NCBI RefSeq assembly: GCF_044385915.1
Contig: NZ_JBISCC010000121.1
Span: 242,908-306,907 of the forward strand
Reading direction: 5' to 3'
Length of the DNA stretch: 64,000 nt
From: Thalassobellus citreus
Lineage (GTDB): Bacteria > Bacteroidota > Bacteroidia > Flavobacteriales > Flavobacteriaceae
The notes under the pieces are model-generated. The model did no database searches, was not told where the DNA came from, and worked only from the letters and a program-made list of their open reading frames with translations. A program made the position numbers and the translations under genes. Below are positions 51,277 to 60,727 of this stretch, piece after piece (position 1 is the stretch's first letter; each line of letters opens with the position of its first letter).

Positions 51277-52587
51277 CTACTCCACACGCTCAATCTTAGC
51301 ACCAATAGCACGTAAACGTTCATCAATATTTTCGTAACCACGATCTATTTGTTCAATATTCTGAATGGTAGATGTTCCTTTTGCTGAAAGTGCAGCAATA
51401 AGTAACGATACACCTGCACGAATATCTGGTGATGTCATGGTGGTTGCTTTTAAAGTCGATTTAAAATCGTGACCAATAACGGTTGCTCTATGCGGATCGC
51501 ACAGTATAATTTTAGCGCCCATATCAATCAGTTTATCAACGAAAAACAAACGGCTTTCAAACATTTTTTGGTGTACTAAAACACTACCTCTAGCCTGCGT
51601 TGCTACAACCAAAATAATACTTAATAAATCGGGAGTAAATCCTGGCCAAGGCGCATCAGAAATGGTTAAAATAGAACCATCAATAAAACTTTGTATTTCG
51701 TACCCATCAGTATGAGCTGGAATATGAATATCGTCGCCTTGTTTTTCAACCGTAATACCTAATTTTCTAAATACGTTAGGTATCACACCTAAATCATTCC
51801 AAGACACATTAGTAATAGTTAATTCACTTTTAGTCATGGCTGCTAAACCAATCCAACTCCCAATTTCAATCATATCTGGAAGCATGGTATGCTCTGTTCC
51901 TCCTAAACTTTCAACACCATCAATAATTAACATATTAGAACCAACACCGCTAATTTTAGCGCCCATTCTATTCAGCATTTTACATAATTGCTGTAAGTAA
52001 GGCTCGCAAGCTGCGTTATAAATAGTGGTTTGTCCTTTTGCTAAAACGGCTGCCATAACAATATTTGCAGTACCAGTAACCGATGCTTCTTCAAGAAGCA
52101 TATAAGTTCCTGTTAAATATTCGGCTTCAACACCGTAAAACTGATCTTCTTTACTGTATCTAAACTTAGCACCTAGTTTTATTAAACCTTCGAAATGGGT
52201 ATCTAAACGACGACGACCAATTTTATCGCCTCCAGGCTTCGGAATATATCCTTTTCCAAAACGTGCTAATAAAGGGCCCACAATCATAATAGAACCACGT
52301 AAACCGCGTCCGTCTATTTTAAATGCATCCGATTCTAAATATTCTAAATCAAGATCGTCTGCCTGAAATGTATATGTATTTCGAGATAACTTCTCAATTT
52401 TTACACCCAGTTTCTTTAATAAACTAATTAGTTTATTAACATCAACAATGTCTGGAATATTATTAATTGTAACCAGTTCTTGTGTTAGTAGAACTGCACA
52501 TAAAATTTGTAAAGCTTCGTTTTTTGCACCTTGGGGCTGAATGCTCCCTTTTAATTGGTGACCACCTTCAATTTTAAATGTTCCCAT
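51277..52587 (-). CDS. murA: UDP-N-acetylglucosamine 1-carboxyvinyltransferase MurA
   Basis: A 436-residue enzyme for the first committed step of peptidoglycan synthesis, adding enolpyruvate to UDP-GlcNAc. The conserved Lys of the N-terminal motif is seen in QGAKNEAL, and the RGS-like loop is RGLRGSIMIVGPLLARFG. In the active-site loop PKPGGDKIGRRRLDTH, the Cys of the usual GGCxIGxRPxDxH is Asp; this Cys-to-Asp change is known from fosfomycin-tolerant MurA. GFTPDLLSIIL has the catalytic Asp. It lies downstream of DUF4290 with a 6-nt gap, so they form an operon. Confidence 0.95.
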   Translation of the reverse strand: MGTFKIEGGHQLKGSIQPQGAKNEALQILCAVLLTQELVTINNIPDIVDVNKLISLLKKLGVKIEKLSRNTYTFQADDLDLEYLESDAFKIDGRGLRGSIMIVGPLLARFGKGYIPKPGGDKIGRRRLDTHFEGLIKLGAKFRYSKEDQFYGVEAEYLTGTYMLLEEASVTGTANIVMAAVLAKGQTTIYNAACEPYLQQLCKMLNRMGAKISGVGSNMLIIDGVESLGGTEHTMLPDMIEIGSWIGLAAMTKSELTITNVSWNDLGVIPNVFRKLGITVEKQGDDIHIPAHTDGYEIQSFIDGSILTISDAPWPGFTPDLLSIILVVATQARGSVLVHQKMFESRLFFVDKLIDMGAKIILCDPHRATVIGHDFKSTLKATTMTSPDIRAGVSLLIAALSAKGTSTIQNIEQIDRGYENIDERLRAIGAKIERVE

Positions 52588-52593
52588 GTAGAT

Positions 52594-53250
52594 TTAGTAG
52601 CGTTTTCTTTGGCGATTATTAGAGTTGTTCTTTTTAGAATGTCCTCCTTTTTTATTTGAATTGTTGCTATATTTTGTTTTTGTACGAAGTAAACTAGTAG
52701 ATTCTGATAAAGCTTCTTCTGAGTTTCTTAAATCTATTTTCCCTTTTGAAAGTTCAAATAAATGACCATAAATCACTTCATCTTCAACAGTGTCTTTATT
52801 CCAATTTAAAAAACACTTTTTCATGTGATTTGCAATGGTATACGTTAAAGCTTCTTTAAGCTCGCCATCTTCCCATGTATTTGCAACATCAATCATGGTT
52901 TTTATATTGTTTCCGTAAAAACGGTATTTAGGAAAATTCTGTGGATACTCTAAAGGCTCTGGACGCTCTTCATAAATTTCCTTTGTAGGTATAGGATACG
53001 GTGAATCTACATCTAATTCAAAATTAGACATAATAAAAAGCTGATCCCAAAGTTTATGCTGAAAATCTGGAACGTCTCTTAAATGCGGTTGCATATTACC
53101 CATTACCGAAATAATAGCTTTAGCTAACTTTTCGCGTTCTTCCTTTGTTTCTCTGCTTTTAGCGTGATTAATCATTTTCTGCATGTGTCTTCCATATTCT
53201 GGAATGATTAAATGCTCACGCTCTGTGTTATATTCTAAATCGTCTATCAA
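52594..53250 (-). CDS. DUF4290 protein
   Basis: A 218-residue cytoplasmic protein of the DUF4290 family, recognisable from YNTEREHLIIPEYGRHMQKMI and GNMQPHLRDVPDFQHKLWDQLFIMS. The C-terminal about 25 residues are a basic Lys/Asn/Arg-rich tail (KKGGHSKKNNSNNRQRKRY). It is nearly always the upstream neighbour of murA in Bacteroidota, as here (6-nt gap). Function unknown; the linkage suggests cell-wall involvement. Confidence 0.87.
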   Translation of the reverse strand: MIDDLEYNTEREHLIIPEYGRHMQKMINHAKSRETKEEREKLAKAIISVMGNMQPHLRDVPDFQHKLWDQLFIMSNFELDVDSPYPIPTKEIYEERPEPLEYPQNFPKYRFYGNNIKTMIDVANTWEDGELKEALTYTIANHMKKCFLNWNKDTVEDEVIYGHLFELSKGKIDLRNSEEALSESTSLLRTKTKYSNNSNKKGGHSKKNNSNNRQRKRY

Positions 53251-53409
53251 AATTTATAGTGTAGAGTTAAATGTTTCTGCATGTAGTTATTATGCCTGCG
53301 CAAAATACAAAAAAAAAGGAATTGTTCTATATATAAATTCTAACTTGTTAAAATTAATAATCAATTTACTTATAGAGATAAATAAAATTAAGATTATGTA
53401 CTATAATCA

Positions 53410-54168
53410 TTACTCTATCCATGTCATTTTCCAATCTTTAATTTCCCATTTTGTATCATTCTTTCCTAAAAAAACTTCTCCTCCTTCATACCCAATTCTA
53501 AAAAACACTTGAACGCTATCTTTTGATTTATTAAATGACATTTTATAAATTTCTGGGTGTGTTTCTAAATACCAATGATTCCCCCAATGTCCATGAAAAA
53601 ATTGTAAATAATTATTAAGGAATTCATATCTCAATTGCTTCTCTTCTTGAGTATGAGCAATAAATTCGTATGTTCCTAAAAAGCAATTAATAGCATCTTC
53701 ATAATCCTCATTTAAATATAATGTATTAATTGTATCATTATTTATTTTTGGTCTAAATTCCGTAATAGTATTAAATTCATTATTAGATTGCTCTCTAAAT
53801 TTATCATCATAATTTATACTATCTTGAATTATATAATATGAAATATCTTTATAAATATCGTTACCCCATTCAGAATTACTAATTCTTTCTAATGCCCAGG
53901 GACTATACATTTCCTTATAAACATCATAAATATCCTGTAAAGAATCAGGTATAACTGTACTTGGCTCAAATTCATTTTTCCAATTATCCAATATATCTTT
54001 TAAACAATCTTTACAAGATTTATTATACGCAGAAACCAATTTATTCTTAATTAATTCTGAATCAGGATTTAAATTACACTCATTAATATTATCATTTGAA
54101 TTAGTACACCCAATAATTATTAAAGAAATAATTAGTAATACTAGTGTTTTTCTTTGCTTATTCATCAT
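53410..54168 (-). CDS. Lipoprotein of unknown function
   Basis: A 252-residue lipoprotein with signal MMNKQRKTLVLLIISLIIIGCTNSN (Cys about 21). The rest is acidic and helical with KSCKDCLKDILDNW, YSPWALERISNSEWGND and FLNNYLQFFHGHWGNHWYLETHPEIY. The last segment ends in beta strands (VQVFFRIGYEGGEVFLGKNDTKWEIKDWKMTW). I do not recognise the family. It is transcribed alone between the murA operon and DUF493. Confidence 0.72.
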   Translation of the reverse strand: MMNKQRKTLVLLIISLIIIGCTNSNDNINECNLNPDSELIKNKLVSAYNKSCKDCLKDILDNWKNEFEPSTVIPDSLQDIYDVYKEMYSPWALERISNSEWGNDIYKDISYYIIQDSINYDDKFREQSNNEFNTITEFRPKINNDTINTLYLNEDYEDAINCFLGTYEFIAHTQEEKQLRYEFLNNYLQFFHGHWGNHWYLETHPEIYKMSFNKSKDSVQVFFRIGYEGGEVFLGKNDTKWEIKDWKMTWIE

Positions 54169-54240
54169 TTACTTAAATTAATTAAAAAATTTTATTTAAT
54201 AGTAAGATGTAAAAAAGACAAAAAGGTTGCGCAAAAAAAC

Positions 54241-54534
54241 CTACAAACTTATAACGCCTTCAACCTTTTCTGTAACTTCCTTGTATTTATCTATTACCGC
54301 ATCTGGGTTTTTCATTAAAACATTAATAGATATACTCGTGTATTTTCCGTTTTTAGATTCCTTTTTTTGTATAACGGCTCCTATATTATTAAATAAGGCT
54401 TCAACTAATGCTATTTTTTCTTTGTCAGATTTCACAATAAATTTATACAAATACGCTGATGGCCAAACGGCTGTATCGTATAATTGTGCTTTTAATTTTT
54501 TGTAAAATTCTTCCGAATTTGGAGGTGTACTCAT
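54241..54534 (-). CDS. DUF493 family protein
   Basis: A 97-residue protein of the DUF493/YbeD-like ferredoxin-like fold: FKVI-like YKFIVKSDKEKIALVEALF, ESKNGKYTSISINVLMKNPDAVIDKYKEVTEKVEGV. YbeD-type proteins are proposed regulators in lipoate metabolism; the function is not established here. It is divergent from the AAA ATPase gene. Confidence 0.83.
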   Translation of the reverse strand: MSTPPNSEEFYKKLKAQLYDTAVWPSAYLYKFIVKSDKEKIALVEALFNNIGAVIQKKESKNGKYTSISINVLMKNPDAVIDKYKEVTEKVEGVISL

Positions 54535-54701
54535 TATGCTTTTTTATATGCTACAAATATACTATTTTCATTTATGTTGTTACTGTACTTTTTTTATTAG
54601 GGCACAATATTCACACAATATTAACTATTTGGTATAGATGTTTTCACTAGTATTTTTTTTATCGGTGTTAAATTCCGAATTTTACAGCTAAATTATACGC
54701 A

Positions 54702-55256
54702 TTGAACAGCAAAAAGATTGTTATTACAGGAGGTCCAGGTACTGGAAAAACTTCAATTATTAATGAATTGAAAAATCAAAATCATTATTGTTTTGATGAA
54801 GTTATTAGAGAATTAACTTTAGAGGCTAAAAATGATGTGGAAGCAGACTCGCAAATTTCAAACCCCATTGCATTTGTAAACGATCCGTTAGATTTTAATA
54901 CCAAATTATTAAATGGTAGGTTAAATCAATTTAAGCAGGCTCTTGATTTAAATGAATCGCTCGTTTTTTTTGATCGTGGAATTCCTGATGTTTTAGCATA
55001 CATGGATTTTTTTAATCAAGAATACAGTGAAGAATTCTTAAAAGTATGTGATACGAATAGATATAATCATATTTTTTTACTACCGCCTTGGAAAGCTATT
55101 TATAAAACTGACAATGAACGATTTGAAACTTTTGAAGAAGCCATTGAAATTCATGAGGCATTAAAACAAGTTTATAAAAAATTAGCTTATAATATTACTG
55201 AAGTTCCTTTTGGAACTATTGAAAAACGTATTGATTTCATATTAAACAATATTTAA
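54702..55256 (+). CDS. AAA-28-type ATPase
   Basis: A 184-residue NTP-binding protein with Walker A IVITGGPGTGKTSII (about 5-20) and Walker B-like ESLVFFDRGIPDVLAY (about 88-103). FDEVIRELTLEA and LPPWKAIYKTDNERFETFEEA are family-typical of AAA_28. The start is TTG 54702. It is likely a kinase or an ATPase linked to nucleotide or DNA metabolism. It is followed after 9 nt by recQ, and they are probably co-transcribed. Confidence 0.85.
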   Translation: MNSKKIVITGGPGTGKTSIINELKNQNHYCFDEVIRELTLEAKNDVEADSQISNPIAFVNDPLDFNTKLLNGRLNQFKQALDLNESLVFFDRGIPDVLAYMDFFNQEYSEEFLKVCDTNRYNHIFLLPPWKAIYKTDNERFETFEEAIEIHEALKQVYKKLAYNITEVPFGTIEKRIDFILNNI

Positions 55257-55265
55257 AATATTTTT

Positions 55266-57170
55266 TTGGAGCATCCCATTAACATATTAGAACGCTACTG
55301 GAAATTCACAGCCTTTAGACCCAATCAAGAAGCTATTATAAACGCTGTTCTTGAAGGCGAAGACACCTTTGCTTTATTGCCTACTGGTGGCGGAAAATCG
55401 TTATGTTTTCAAATACCTGCTTTAGCAAAAAAAGGTATTTGTATTGTTGTTTCGCCTCTTATTGCCTTAATGAAAGACCAAGTAGAATCTCTTAATAACA
55501 AAGGGATTAAAGCTATGGCACTTACTAGTGGTATTTCATACAGTCAATTAGACACGCTTTTAGATAATTGTATTTACGGAAATTATAAGTTTTTATACCT
55601 CTCGCCCGAACGTTTACAACAAGAGTTGGTACAGGAACGCATTAGGCAAATGAATGTAAATTTAATTGCTGTTGATGAAGCACATTGTATTTCACAATGG
55701 GGAAGCGATTTTAGACCTGCTTACAAAAACATTGTTTTATTACGCCAATTACAACCTAGCGTTAATGTTATTGCATTAACAGCTTCGGCAAAACCAGAAG
55801 TTGTAAACGATATTGTAAAAGAACTCGATTTTATTAATCCAAAAATATTTAAACACTCCTTTTACAGACCCAATTTAGGCTATATGGTTTTTCATGAAGA
55901 TGATAAACATTACCGATTGGAAACTATTTTAAAGAAATACAAAGCGTCTTCTATTGTTTATGTTAGAAACAGAAAATCTACCATAGAAATTAGTTCATTT
56001 TTAGAATCTAAAAACATATCTGCAACCTTTTATCATGGAGGACTCGCTAATAATGATAAAGATAGCAATATGAATGATTGGATACATAACAAAAAACAAG
56101 TTATGGTAGCCACCAATGCCTTTGGAATGGGCATTGACAAACCCGATGTTAAAACCGTTATTCATTTAAATTTACCCGAAAGTATTGAAAGTTACTTTCA
56201 AGAAGCGGGTCGCGTGGGGAGAAATGGAGACAAAGCCTTTGCCGTTATTTTAAAGAATAATAGCGATGAAGTTTTGGTTAAAAATCAATTTTTAAGTGTT
56301 TTACCCACTGTCGATTTTGTTAAGCAAGTATATAGAAAACTTTGTAACTATTTTCAAATATCTTATGGTGAAGGCGAATATTTAACATTCGATTTTGATT
56401 TCAATTCCTTTTGTAAAACATACAAGTTCTCTAGTGTTTTATGTTATAATGCTTTACTATTACTAGACAGAAATAGTATTATCTCCCTATCTAAACAGTT
56501 TAAAAACAAAGTATCAGTACAATTTATTACATCAAATGCATCGCTTTTTAATTATCTAGACACACATCAAGATTACAATATTATAGTAAAATCTATACTT
56601 CGTATGTATGGTGGTATTTTTGATCATGAAACAAGCATTAACCTATTTAAAATAGTAGAAAAAGCATCTGTAAAAGAAAATATTATAATTAGCACCTTAC
56701 AACAATTAGAAAAAGATGGTGTTATAACCCTTCATTTATCTAAAACCGATGCACAAGTTACATTCATTCAACCGCGTGAAGATGACAAAACCATCAACCG
56801 AATTGCATCAATTATAGAACAACAAAACCAACTAAAACAACAGCAAGTTAAAGCCATACTTAATTATGTTGAAAATGATTCGGTTTGTAAAAGCATGCAA
56901 CTCCTCGCCTATTTTGGAGAAAAAGACATGAAACCCTGTGGTATTTGCTCGGTTTGTATAAGTTCAAAAAAAAGTACTAAGCCTAAAAACATAAGTACAC
57001 TAAAAAATCGTATTATAGAATTATTAGAAAATGGCGATTTATCGTCTAGAGAAATCACCACTAAGTTAGATGCATCAGAAGAAGATATAAAAAAAGTTAT
57101 AAAACTATTGTTAGAGCATAACATTGTTTCTATAACAAAAACAAACACTTTTAAATTAAGTCATTTATAA
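55266..57170 (+). CDS. recQ: RecQ family ATP-dependent DNA helicase
   Basis: A 634-residue 3'-5' DNA helicase. Motif 0 is FTAFRPNQEAI, Walker A LPTGGGKSLCF, motif II AVDEAHCISQWGSDFRPAY, and motif VI QEAGRVGRNGDKAFAVIL. The zinc-binding Cys cluster is visible in SVCKSMQLLAYFGEKDMKPCGICSVC. The winged-helix region follows, but no HRDC domain is evident, making it shorter at the C-terminus than E. coli RecQ. The start is TTG 55266. Flanked by an AAA ATPase (9-nt gap) and fmt. Confidence 0.93.
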   Translation: MEHPINILERYWKFTAFRPNQEAIINAVLEGEDTFALLPTGGGKSLCFQIPALAKKGICIVVSPLIALMKDQVESLNNKGIKAMALTSGISYSQLDTLLDNCIYGNYKFLYLSPERLQQELVQERIRQMNVNLIAVDEAHCISQWGSDFRPAYKNIVLLRQLQPSVNVIALTASAKPEVVNDIVKELDFINPKIFKHSFYRPNLGYMVFHEDDKHYRLETILKKYKASSIVYVRNRKSTIEISSFLESKNISATFYHGGLANNDKDSNMNDWIHNKKQVMVATNAFGMGIDKPDVKTVIHLNLPESIESYFQEAGRVGRNGDKAFAVILKNNSDEVLVKNQFLSVLPTVDFVKQVYRKLCNYFQISYGEGEYLTFDFDFNSFCKTYKFSSVLCYNALLLLDRNSIISLSKQFKNKVSVQFITSNASLFNYLDTHQDYNIIVKSILRMYGGIFDHETSINLFKIVEKASVKENIIISTLQQLEKDGVITLHLSKTDAQVTFIQPREDDKTINRIASIIEQQNQLKQQQVKAILNYVENDSVCKSMQLLAYFGEKDMKPCGICSVCISSKKSTKPKNISTLKNRIIELLENGDLSSREITTKLDASEEDIKKVIKLLLEHNIVSITKTNTFKLSHL

Positions 57171-57207
57171 AATTAAATATCTGACAGAATAAAATAAACA
57201 CAAGAAA

Positions 57208-58155
57208 ATGAAAGATTTAAGAATTGTATTCATGGGTACGCCCGATTTTGCAGTTACTATATTAAAAGCACTCGTAGAAAATAAATATAATATTGTTGGT
57301 ATTATTACAGCACCCGATAAACCTGCTGGAAGAGGTCGTAAACTAAACGAGAGTGCCGTTAAACAATATGCAAAAACTCAAAATCTAAATATATTACAAC
57401 CAACAAATTTAAAGAACGAAGCTTTTTTAGAAGAATTAAAAGCACTTAATGCAAACCTCCAAATAGTTGTTGCCTTTAGAATGTTGCCAAAAGTTGTTTG
57501 GCAAATGCCTGAATATGGAACATTCAATTTACATGCCTCCTTATTACCAAACTACCGTGGCGCAGCACCAATTAATTGGGCTATTATAAATGGTGAAACA
57601 AAAACAGGTGTTTCAACCTTTTTTATAGATGAAAAAATTGATACCGGTGAAATGATTTTACAAGAAGATATATTAATTGATTCTGAAGAAAACGCAGGAA
57701 GTTTGCATGACAAATTAATGCACCTAGGAAGTGGGCTTGTTTTAAAAACCGTAGCTTTAATTGAAAAAGGTTCTGTAAAAAAAACGCCGCAAGAAGAAAA
57801 TGCAGAAACAAGAACCGCCTATAAGCTTAATAAAGACAATTGTAAAATTAATTGGAACGACAACATAGATCATATATATAATATGATTCGTGGTTTAAGT
57901 CCATATCCTGCTGCTTGGTGTACCTTAATTAATGGAAATGACGAATTAGCCATTAAAATTTATGCCGCTAAAAAGGAGACTTTTAATCACTCATTAATTA
58001 ATGGTAGTATTATTTCTACGAAGAAAGAATTAAAAGTAGCAGTAACAAATGGTTACATAATTATTGAAGAAATTAAGCTTCCTGGAAAAAAATTAATGGA
58101 TATAAAATCATTATTAAATGGGTATGCATTTGAAGCTGATGCAAAAATGCTCTAA
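57208..58155 (+). CDS. fmt: Methionyl-tRNA formyltransferase
   Basis: A 315-residue enzyme that formylates initiator Met-tRNA with 10-formyl-THF. N-terminal RIVFMGTPDFAVTIL, the PDKPAGRGRKLN loop, the catalytic motif HASLLPNYRGAAPINWAIINGE and STFFIDEKIDTGEMIL are diagnostic. A C-terminal tRNA-binding domain (about 205-315) with ARTAYKLNKDNCKINW is present. Full length. Located between recQ and HU. Confidence 0.96.
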   Translation: MKDLRIVFMGTPDFAVTILKALVENKYNIVGIITAPDKPAGRGRKLNESAVKQYAKTQNLNILQPTNLKNEAFLEELKALNANLQIVVAFRMLPKVVWQMPEYGTFNLHASLLPNYRGAAPINWAIINGETKTGVSTFFIDEKIDTGEMILQEDILIDSEENAGSLHDKLMHLGSGLVLKTVALIEKGSVKKTPQEENAETRTAYKLNKDNCKINWNDNIDHIYNMIRGLSPYPAAWCTLINGNDELAIKIYAAKKETFNHSLINGSIISTKKELKVAVTNGYIIIEEIKLPGKKLMDIKSLLNGYAFEADAKML

Positions 58156-58259
58156 ACCCTTATTAACAGTGATATCTTTAAAAACCCGACGAAATACACT
58201 ACCTTTATTAACAAAAGCATTAAGTTATTAACAATACTGGGGATTTCCCTTGCTATTAC

Positions 58260-58289
58260 TTGCGTGGTAGCATAATCCGTATAAATTTG
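58260..58289 (+). promoter_or_regulatory. Promoter of the HU gene
   Basis: TTG (58260-58262), spacer of exactly 19 nt, TAAATTTG (58282-58289): a full match to the Bacteroidota consensus, 54 nt before the HU start. Confidence 0.85.
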
Positions 58290-58343
58290 TAGTAGGATTT
58301 AACAAAAAGTTTAACCAATTTATTAATAATTAAATTTTACATT

Positions 58344-58616
58344 ATGAACAAAACAGATTTAATCGATGCAATGGCAGAACACGCAGGAATTACTAAAGCT
58401 GCTGCAAAAAAAGCTTTAGAGTGTGCAATCATTGAAATTGAAGGAGCTTTACAAAAAGGTAACAGAGTTTCTTTAGTAGGATTTGGATCTTGGTCAGTTT
58501 CTAAAAGAGCTGCAAGAGAAGGAAGAAACCCTCAAACTGGTGCTACAATAAAAATTAAAGCTAAAAACGTTGTTAAGTTTAAAGCTGGATCTGATTTATC
58601 AAGTGCAGTAAACTAA
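58344..58616 (+). CDS. HU family DNA-binding protein
   Basis: A 90-residue nucleoid protein that binds and bends DNA as a dimer. Start MNKTDLIDAMAEHAGITKAAAKKALE, the beta-arm signature VGFGSWSVSKRAAREGRNPQTG, and KAKNVVKFKAGSDL are exactly those of HU/IHF proteins. It is preceded by a textbook promoter (58260-58289) and followed by a strong terminator, so it is monocistronic and likely highly expressed. Confidence 0.97.
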   Translation: MNKTDLIDAMAEHAGITKAAAKKALECAIIEIEGALQKGNRVSLVGFGSWSVSKRAAREGRNPQTGATIKIKAKNVVKFKAGSDLSSAVN

Positions 58617-58635
58617 GTTTTACTTCTTAATAATT

Positions 58636-58670
58636 CAAAAAAAGCCTTCAATTACTTGAAGGCTTTTTTA
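58636..58670 (+). terminator. Terminator after the HU gene
   Basis: AAAAAGCCTTCAA-TTAC-TTGAAGGCTTTTT, near-perfect stem flanked by A- and T-runs. Confidence 0.92.
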
Positions 58671-58739
58671 TTTAATATTAGTAAAACAGTTGTGTATTTA
58701 ATAAATAAATATTAGATTTAGTTACTAAATATTCAAATT

Positions 58740-59300
58740 ATGGTAACATCAAAACCTAAAAAAGGTGATTTACTTATTGCAGAACCTGCAATAATTGGCG
58801 ATGTTTCTTTTAATCGCTCTATTGTATTATTAGCAGACCACTCGGAGGAAGGCTCTATAGGTTTTATACTAAATAAACCTCTAGAATACACTATAAATGA
58901 TTTAGTTCCAGAAGTAAAAGCTTCATTTAAAGTTTATAATGGTGGTCCTGTAGAACAGGATAATTTATACTTTATTCATAAAATACCACACTTAATTCCT
59001 AACAGTATAGAAATTTCTTTAGGTATTTTTTGGGGTGGCGATTTTAGTAAAGTAGCCGAACAAATAGCTAACAAAACCATAAAAGAAAATGACATTCGTT
59101 TTTTTCTGGGCTATTCTGGTTGGGATATCAATCAATTAAAAGAAGAGCTAAATGCGCATTCTTGGGTTGTGACAAAAAATATTTATAAAAAAGAAATTAT
59201 AGAAAAGGATTATGAATCCTTTTGGAAAGAAAAAATGTTAGAATTTGGTGGCGAATACAGCATTTGGTCTAATGCACCAGAAAATCCAAGTTTTAATTAA
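58740..59300 (+). CDS. YqgE/AlgH family protein
   Basis: A 186-residue protein of the YqgE/AlgH fold: KGDLLIAEPAIIGDVSFNRSIVLLADHSEEGSIGFILNKPL at the start, YNGGPVEQDNLYFIHKIP and FFLGYSGWDINQLKEELNAHSWVV. The family is widespread and of uncertain function (linked to alginate regulation in Pseudomonas). Its stop codon overlaps the stop of the convergent aminotransferase gene by 4 nt. Confidence 0.92.
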   Translation: MVTSKPKKGDLLIAEPAIIGDVSFNRSIVLLADHSEEGSIGFILNKPLEYTINDLVPEVKASFKVYNGGPVEQDNLYFIHKIPHLIPNSIEISLGIFWGGDFSKVAEQIANKTIKENDIRFFLGYSGWDINQLKEELNAHSWVVTKNIYKKEIIEKDYESFWKEKMLEFGGEYSIWSNAPENPSFN

Positions 59301-60139
59301 TTCAATCTAATTTTTATATTTAATTTTTGTAATAAACTTTTAGCAACCTCGTTTGTAAATTTCTTTTTTCTATATTTTGTTACAGATTGAACACCTACAA
59401 TAACATTAGTTATAAAAATTTCATCTGATTTTTGAATTTCAAAAGGAGAAATAGATTCTTCTACAAGTTCGTATTCTGGAATCGTTTTTATTATATCAAT
59501 AAGTTGCTTTCTCATAACACCTTTTAAACAACCGTCAATAATTGGTGGTGTTTTTATAGTGTTTCCTTTTACTAAAAACACATTTCCGTTAAGCGCTTCA
59601 ACAACTTTTTTATCTGTATTTAAAACAAAACAGTTATGTAAATTGTTTTCATTCGCATAAATACTCCCAACAACATTTAGAGCTTTATTATTCGTTTTTA
59701 AGGTTGATAATAACGTTGGTGACACATAAAAATCTTTAAACAAATCTACTTCGTAAAAATCTTCATTAAGCACATATATATCATTATCATGAGGTTTTGT
59801 TGTAATAAAAAAACTCACATTGTTTGTACTAGGTAAATATAAACCGCCTTCTTCTCTAAATACTGTTAGCTTAATTCTTGAAGATGCTGTAGCTAATTCA
59901 TTAGATTCTAATGTTTTTTTAATTTGATCTTCTAAAAATTCCATGGTAAAATTCATAGGAATTTCCATGCGCATAATTCTCATAGAAGCCATCAATCTAA
60001 AATAATGATCTTCCCAAAACAACAAGTTGCCGTTTAATACTTTTATAGTTTCAAAAAGAGCATCACCATATGCTAAGCCTCTATTTTGAATAGATAACAG
60101 TGCGTTATCTTCTAATATATTTCCATTAAAATTTGTCAT
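59297..60139 (-). CDS. Class IV PLP aminotransferase
   Basis: A 280-residue PLP enzyme of the branched-chain aminotransferase/aminodeoxychorismate lyase fold. Visible: the N-terminal ALLSIQNRGLAYGDALFETIKVLNG, the PLP Lys region STLKTNNKALNVVGSIYANENNLHNCFVLNTDKKVVEALNGNVFLVKGN, and GCLKGVMRKQLIDI. It may be an aminodeoxychorismate lyase (PabC) or a D-/branched-chain amino acid transaminase; motifs do not decide. It lies downstream of the START-like gene, with a terminator between. Confidence 0.85.
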   Translation of the reverse strand: MTNFNGNILEDNALLSIQNRGLAYGDALFETIKVLNGNLLFWEDHYFRLMASMRIMRMEIPMNFTMEFLEDQIKKTLESNELATASSRIKLTVFREEGGLYLPSTNNVSFFITTKPHDNDIYVLNEDFYEVDLFKDFYVSPTLLSTLKTNNKALNVVGSIYANENNLHNCFVLNTDKKVVEALNGNVFLVKGNTIKTPPIIDGCLKGVMRKQLIDIIKTIPEYELVEESISPFEIQKSDEIFITNVIVGVQSVTKYRKKKFTNEVAKSLLQKLNIKIRLN

Positions 60140-60143
60140 AAAA

Positions 60144-60176
60144 AAAACCCATTCTTATTATTAATTAAGAATGGGC
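60144..60176 (-). terminator. Terminator after the START-like gene
   Basis: On the minus strand CCCATTCTTAA...TAAGAATGGG followed by T7 (about 60144-60175), between the START-like gene and the aminotransferase. Confidence 0.82.
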
Positions 60177-60204
60177 AAATATACTTTAAAAAATATTTAT
60201 AAAT

Positions 60205-60597
60205 TTAAGCTGAACCTAATACTTGCTTTAAACTAGAAATTTGATTTCCCCAAAGCATTTTAGATTCATCAACCTCATCTTCTTCAGCAAAATCTGTAAT
60301 CATTAAAGACACATCTTTAGTTATTTCATCAACTTGAATTCTAATTTCAAAATAACATTGTAAACCTTCCTCATCATCATCAATCCATCTAAATTTAACA
60401 CGTTCTCCACTTTTTTTACTTAAAAGTTTAGCTTTTTCTTCACTATCATCCCAAATAAAAGTAAACAACTCACCTCTTGAATTAACATTATCTGAGAACC
60501 ATTCGGATAAACCAGACGGTGTAGATATATATTGATATAACAGTTGAGGAGATGCGTGAATAGGGAATTCTATATCAAATCTAATTTTATCGTCCAT
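60205..60597 (-). CDS. START-like (SRPBCC) domain protein
   Basis: A 130-residue protein of the SRPBCC/START-like group found in Bacteroidota: FDIEFPIHASPQLLYQYISTPSGLSEWFSDNVN at the start, KKSGERVKFRWIDDDEEGLQCYFEIRIQ in the middle and WGNQISSLKQVLGSA at the end. The fold is a ligand-binding helix-grip; the ligand is unknown. Likely monocistronic. Confidence 0.87.
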   Translation of the reverse strand: MDDKIRFDIEFPIHASPQLLYQYISTPSGLSEWFSDNVNSRGELFTFIWDDSEEKAKLLSKKSGERVKFRWIDDDEEGLQCYFEIRIQVDEITKDVSLMITDFAEEDEVDESKMLWGNQISSLKQVLGSA

Positions 60598-60681
60598 AAG
60601 TACTTTTAGTTTATGTTGCCAATATATACATTAATTAAGAATGTATAACAATAATTTTAATAATATTTTATTGTTGTATTG

Positions 60682-60712
60682 TTTGTGTAAAACAATAATG
60701 TTTTTATATTTG
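60682..60712 (+). promoter_or_regulatory. Promoter of the tRNA-Met gene
   Basis: TTTG (60682-60685), 19-nt spacer, TATATTTG (60705-60712): full consensus match, placing the start of transcription a few bases before the tRNA. Confidence 0.85.
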
Positions 60713-60727
60713 CAGCCTTGAAATTAT

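Noticed and set aside
53183..53512. 109-codon plus-strand frame between the DUF4290 and lipoprotein genes
   Set aside because: It overlaps both genes at their ends, has low-complexity AT-rich content and no recognisable domain.
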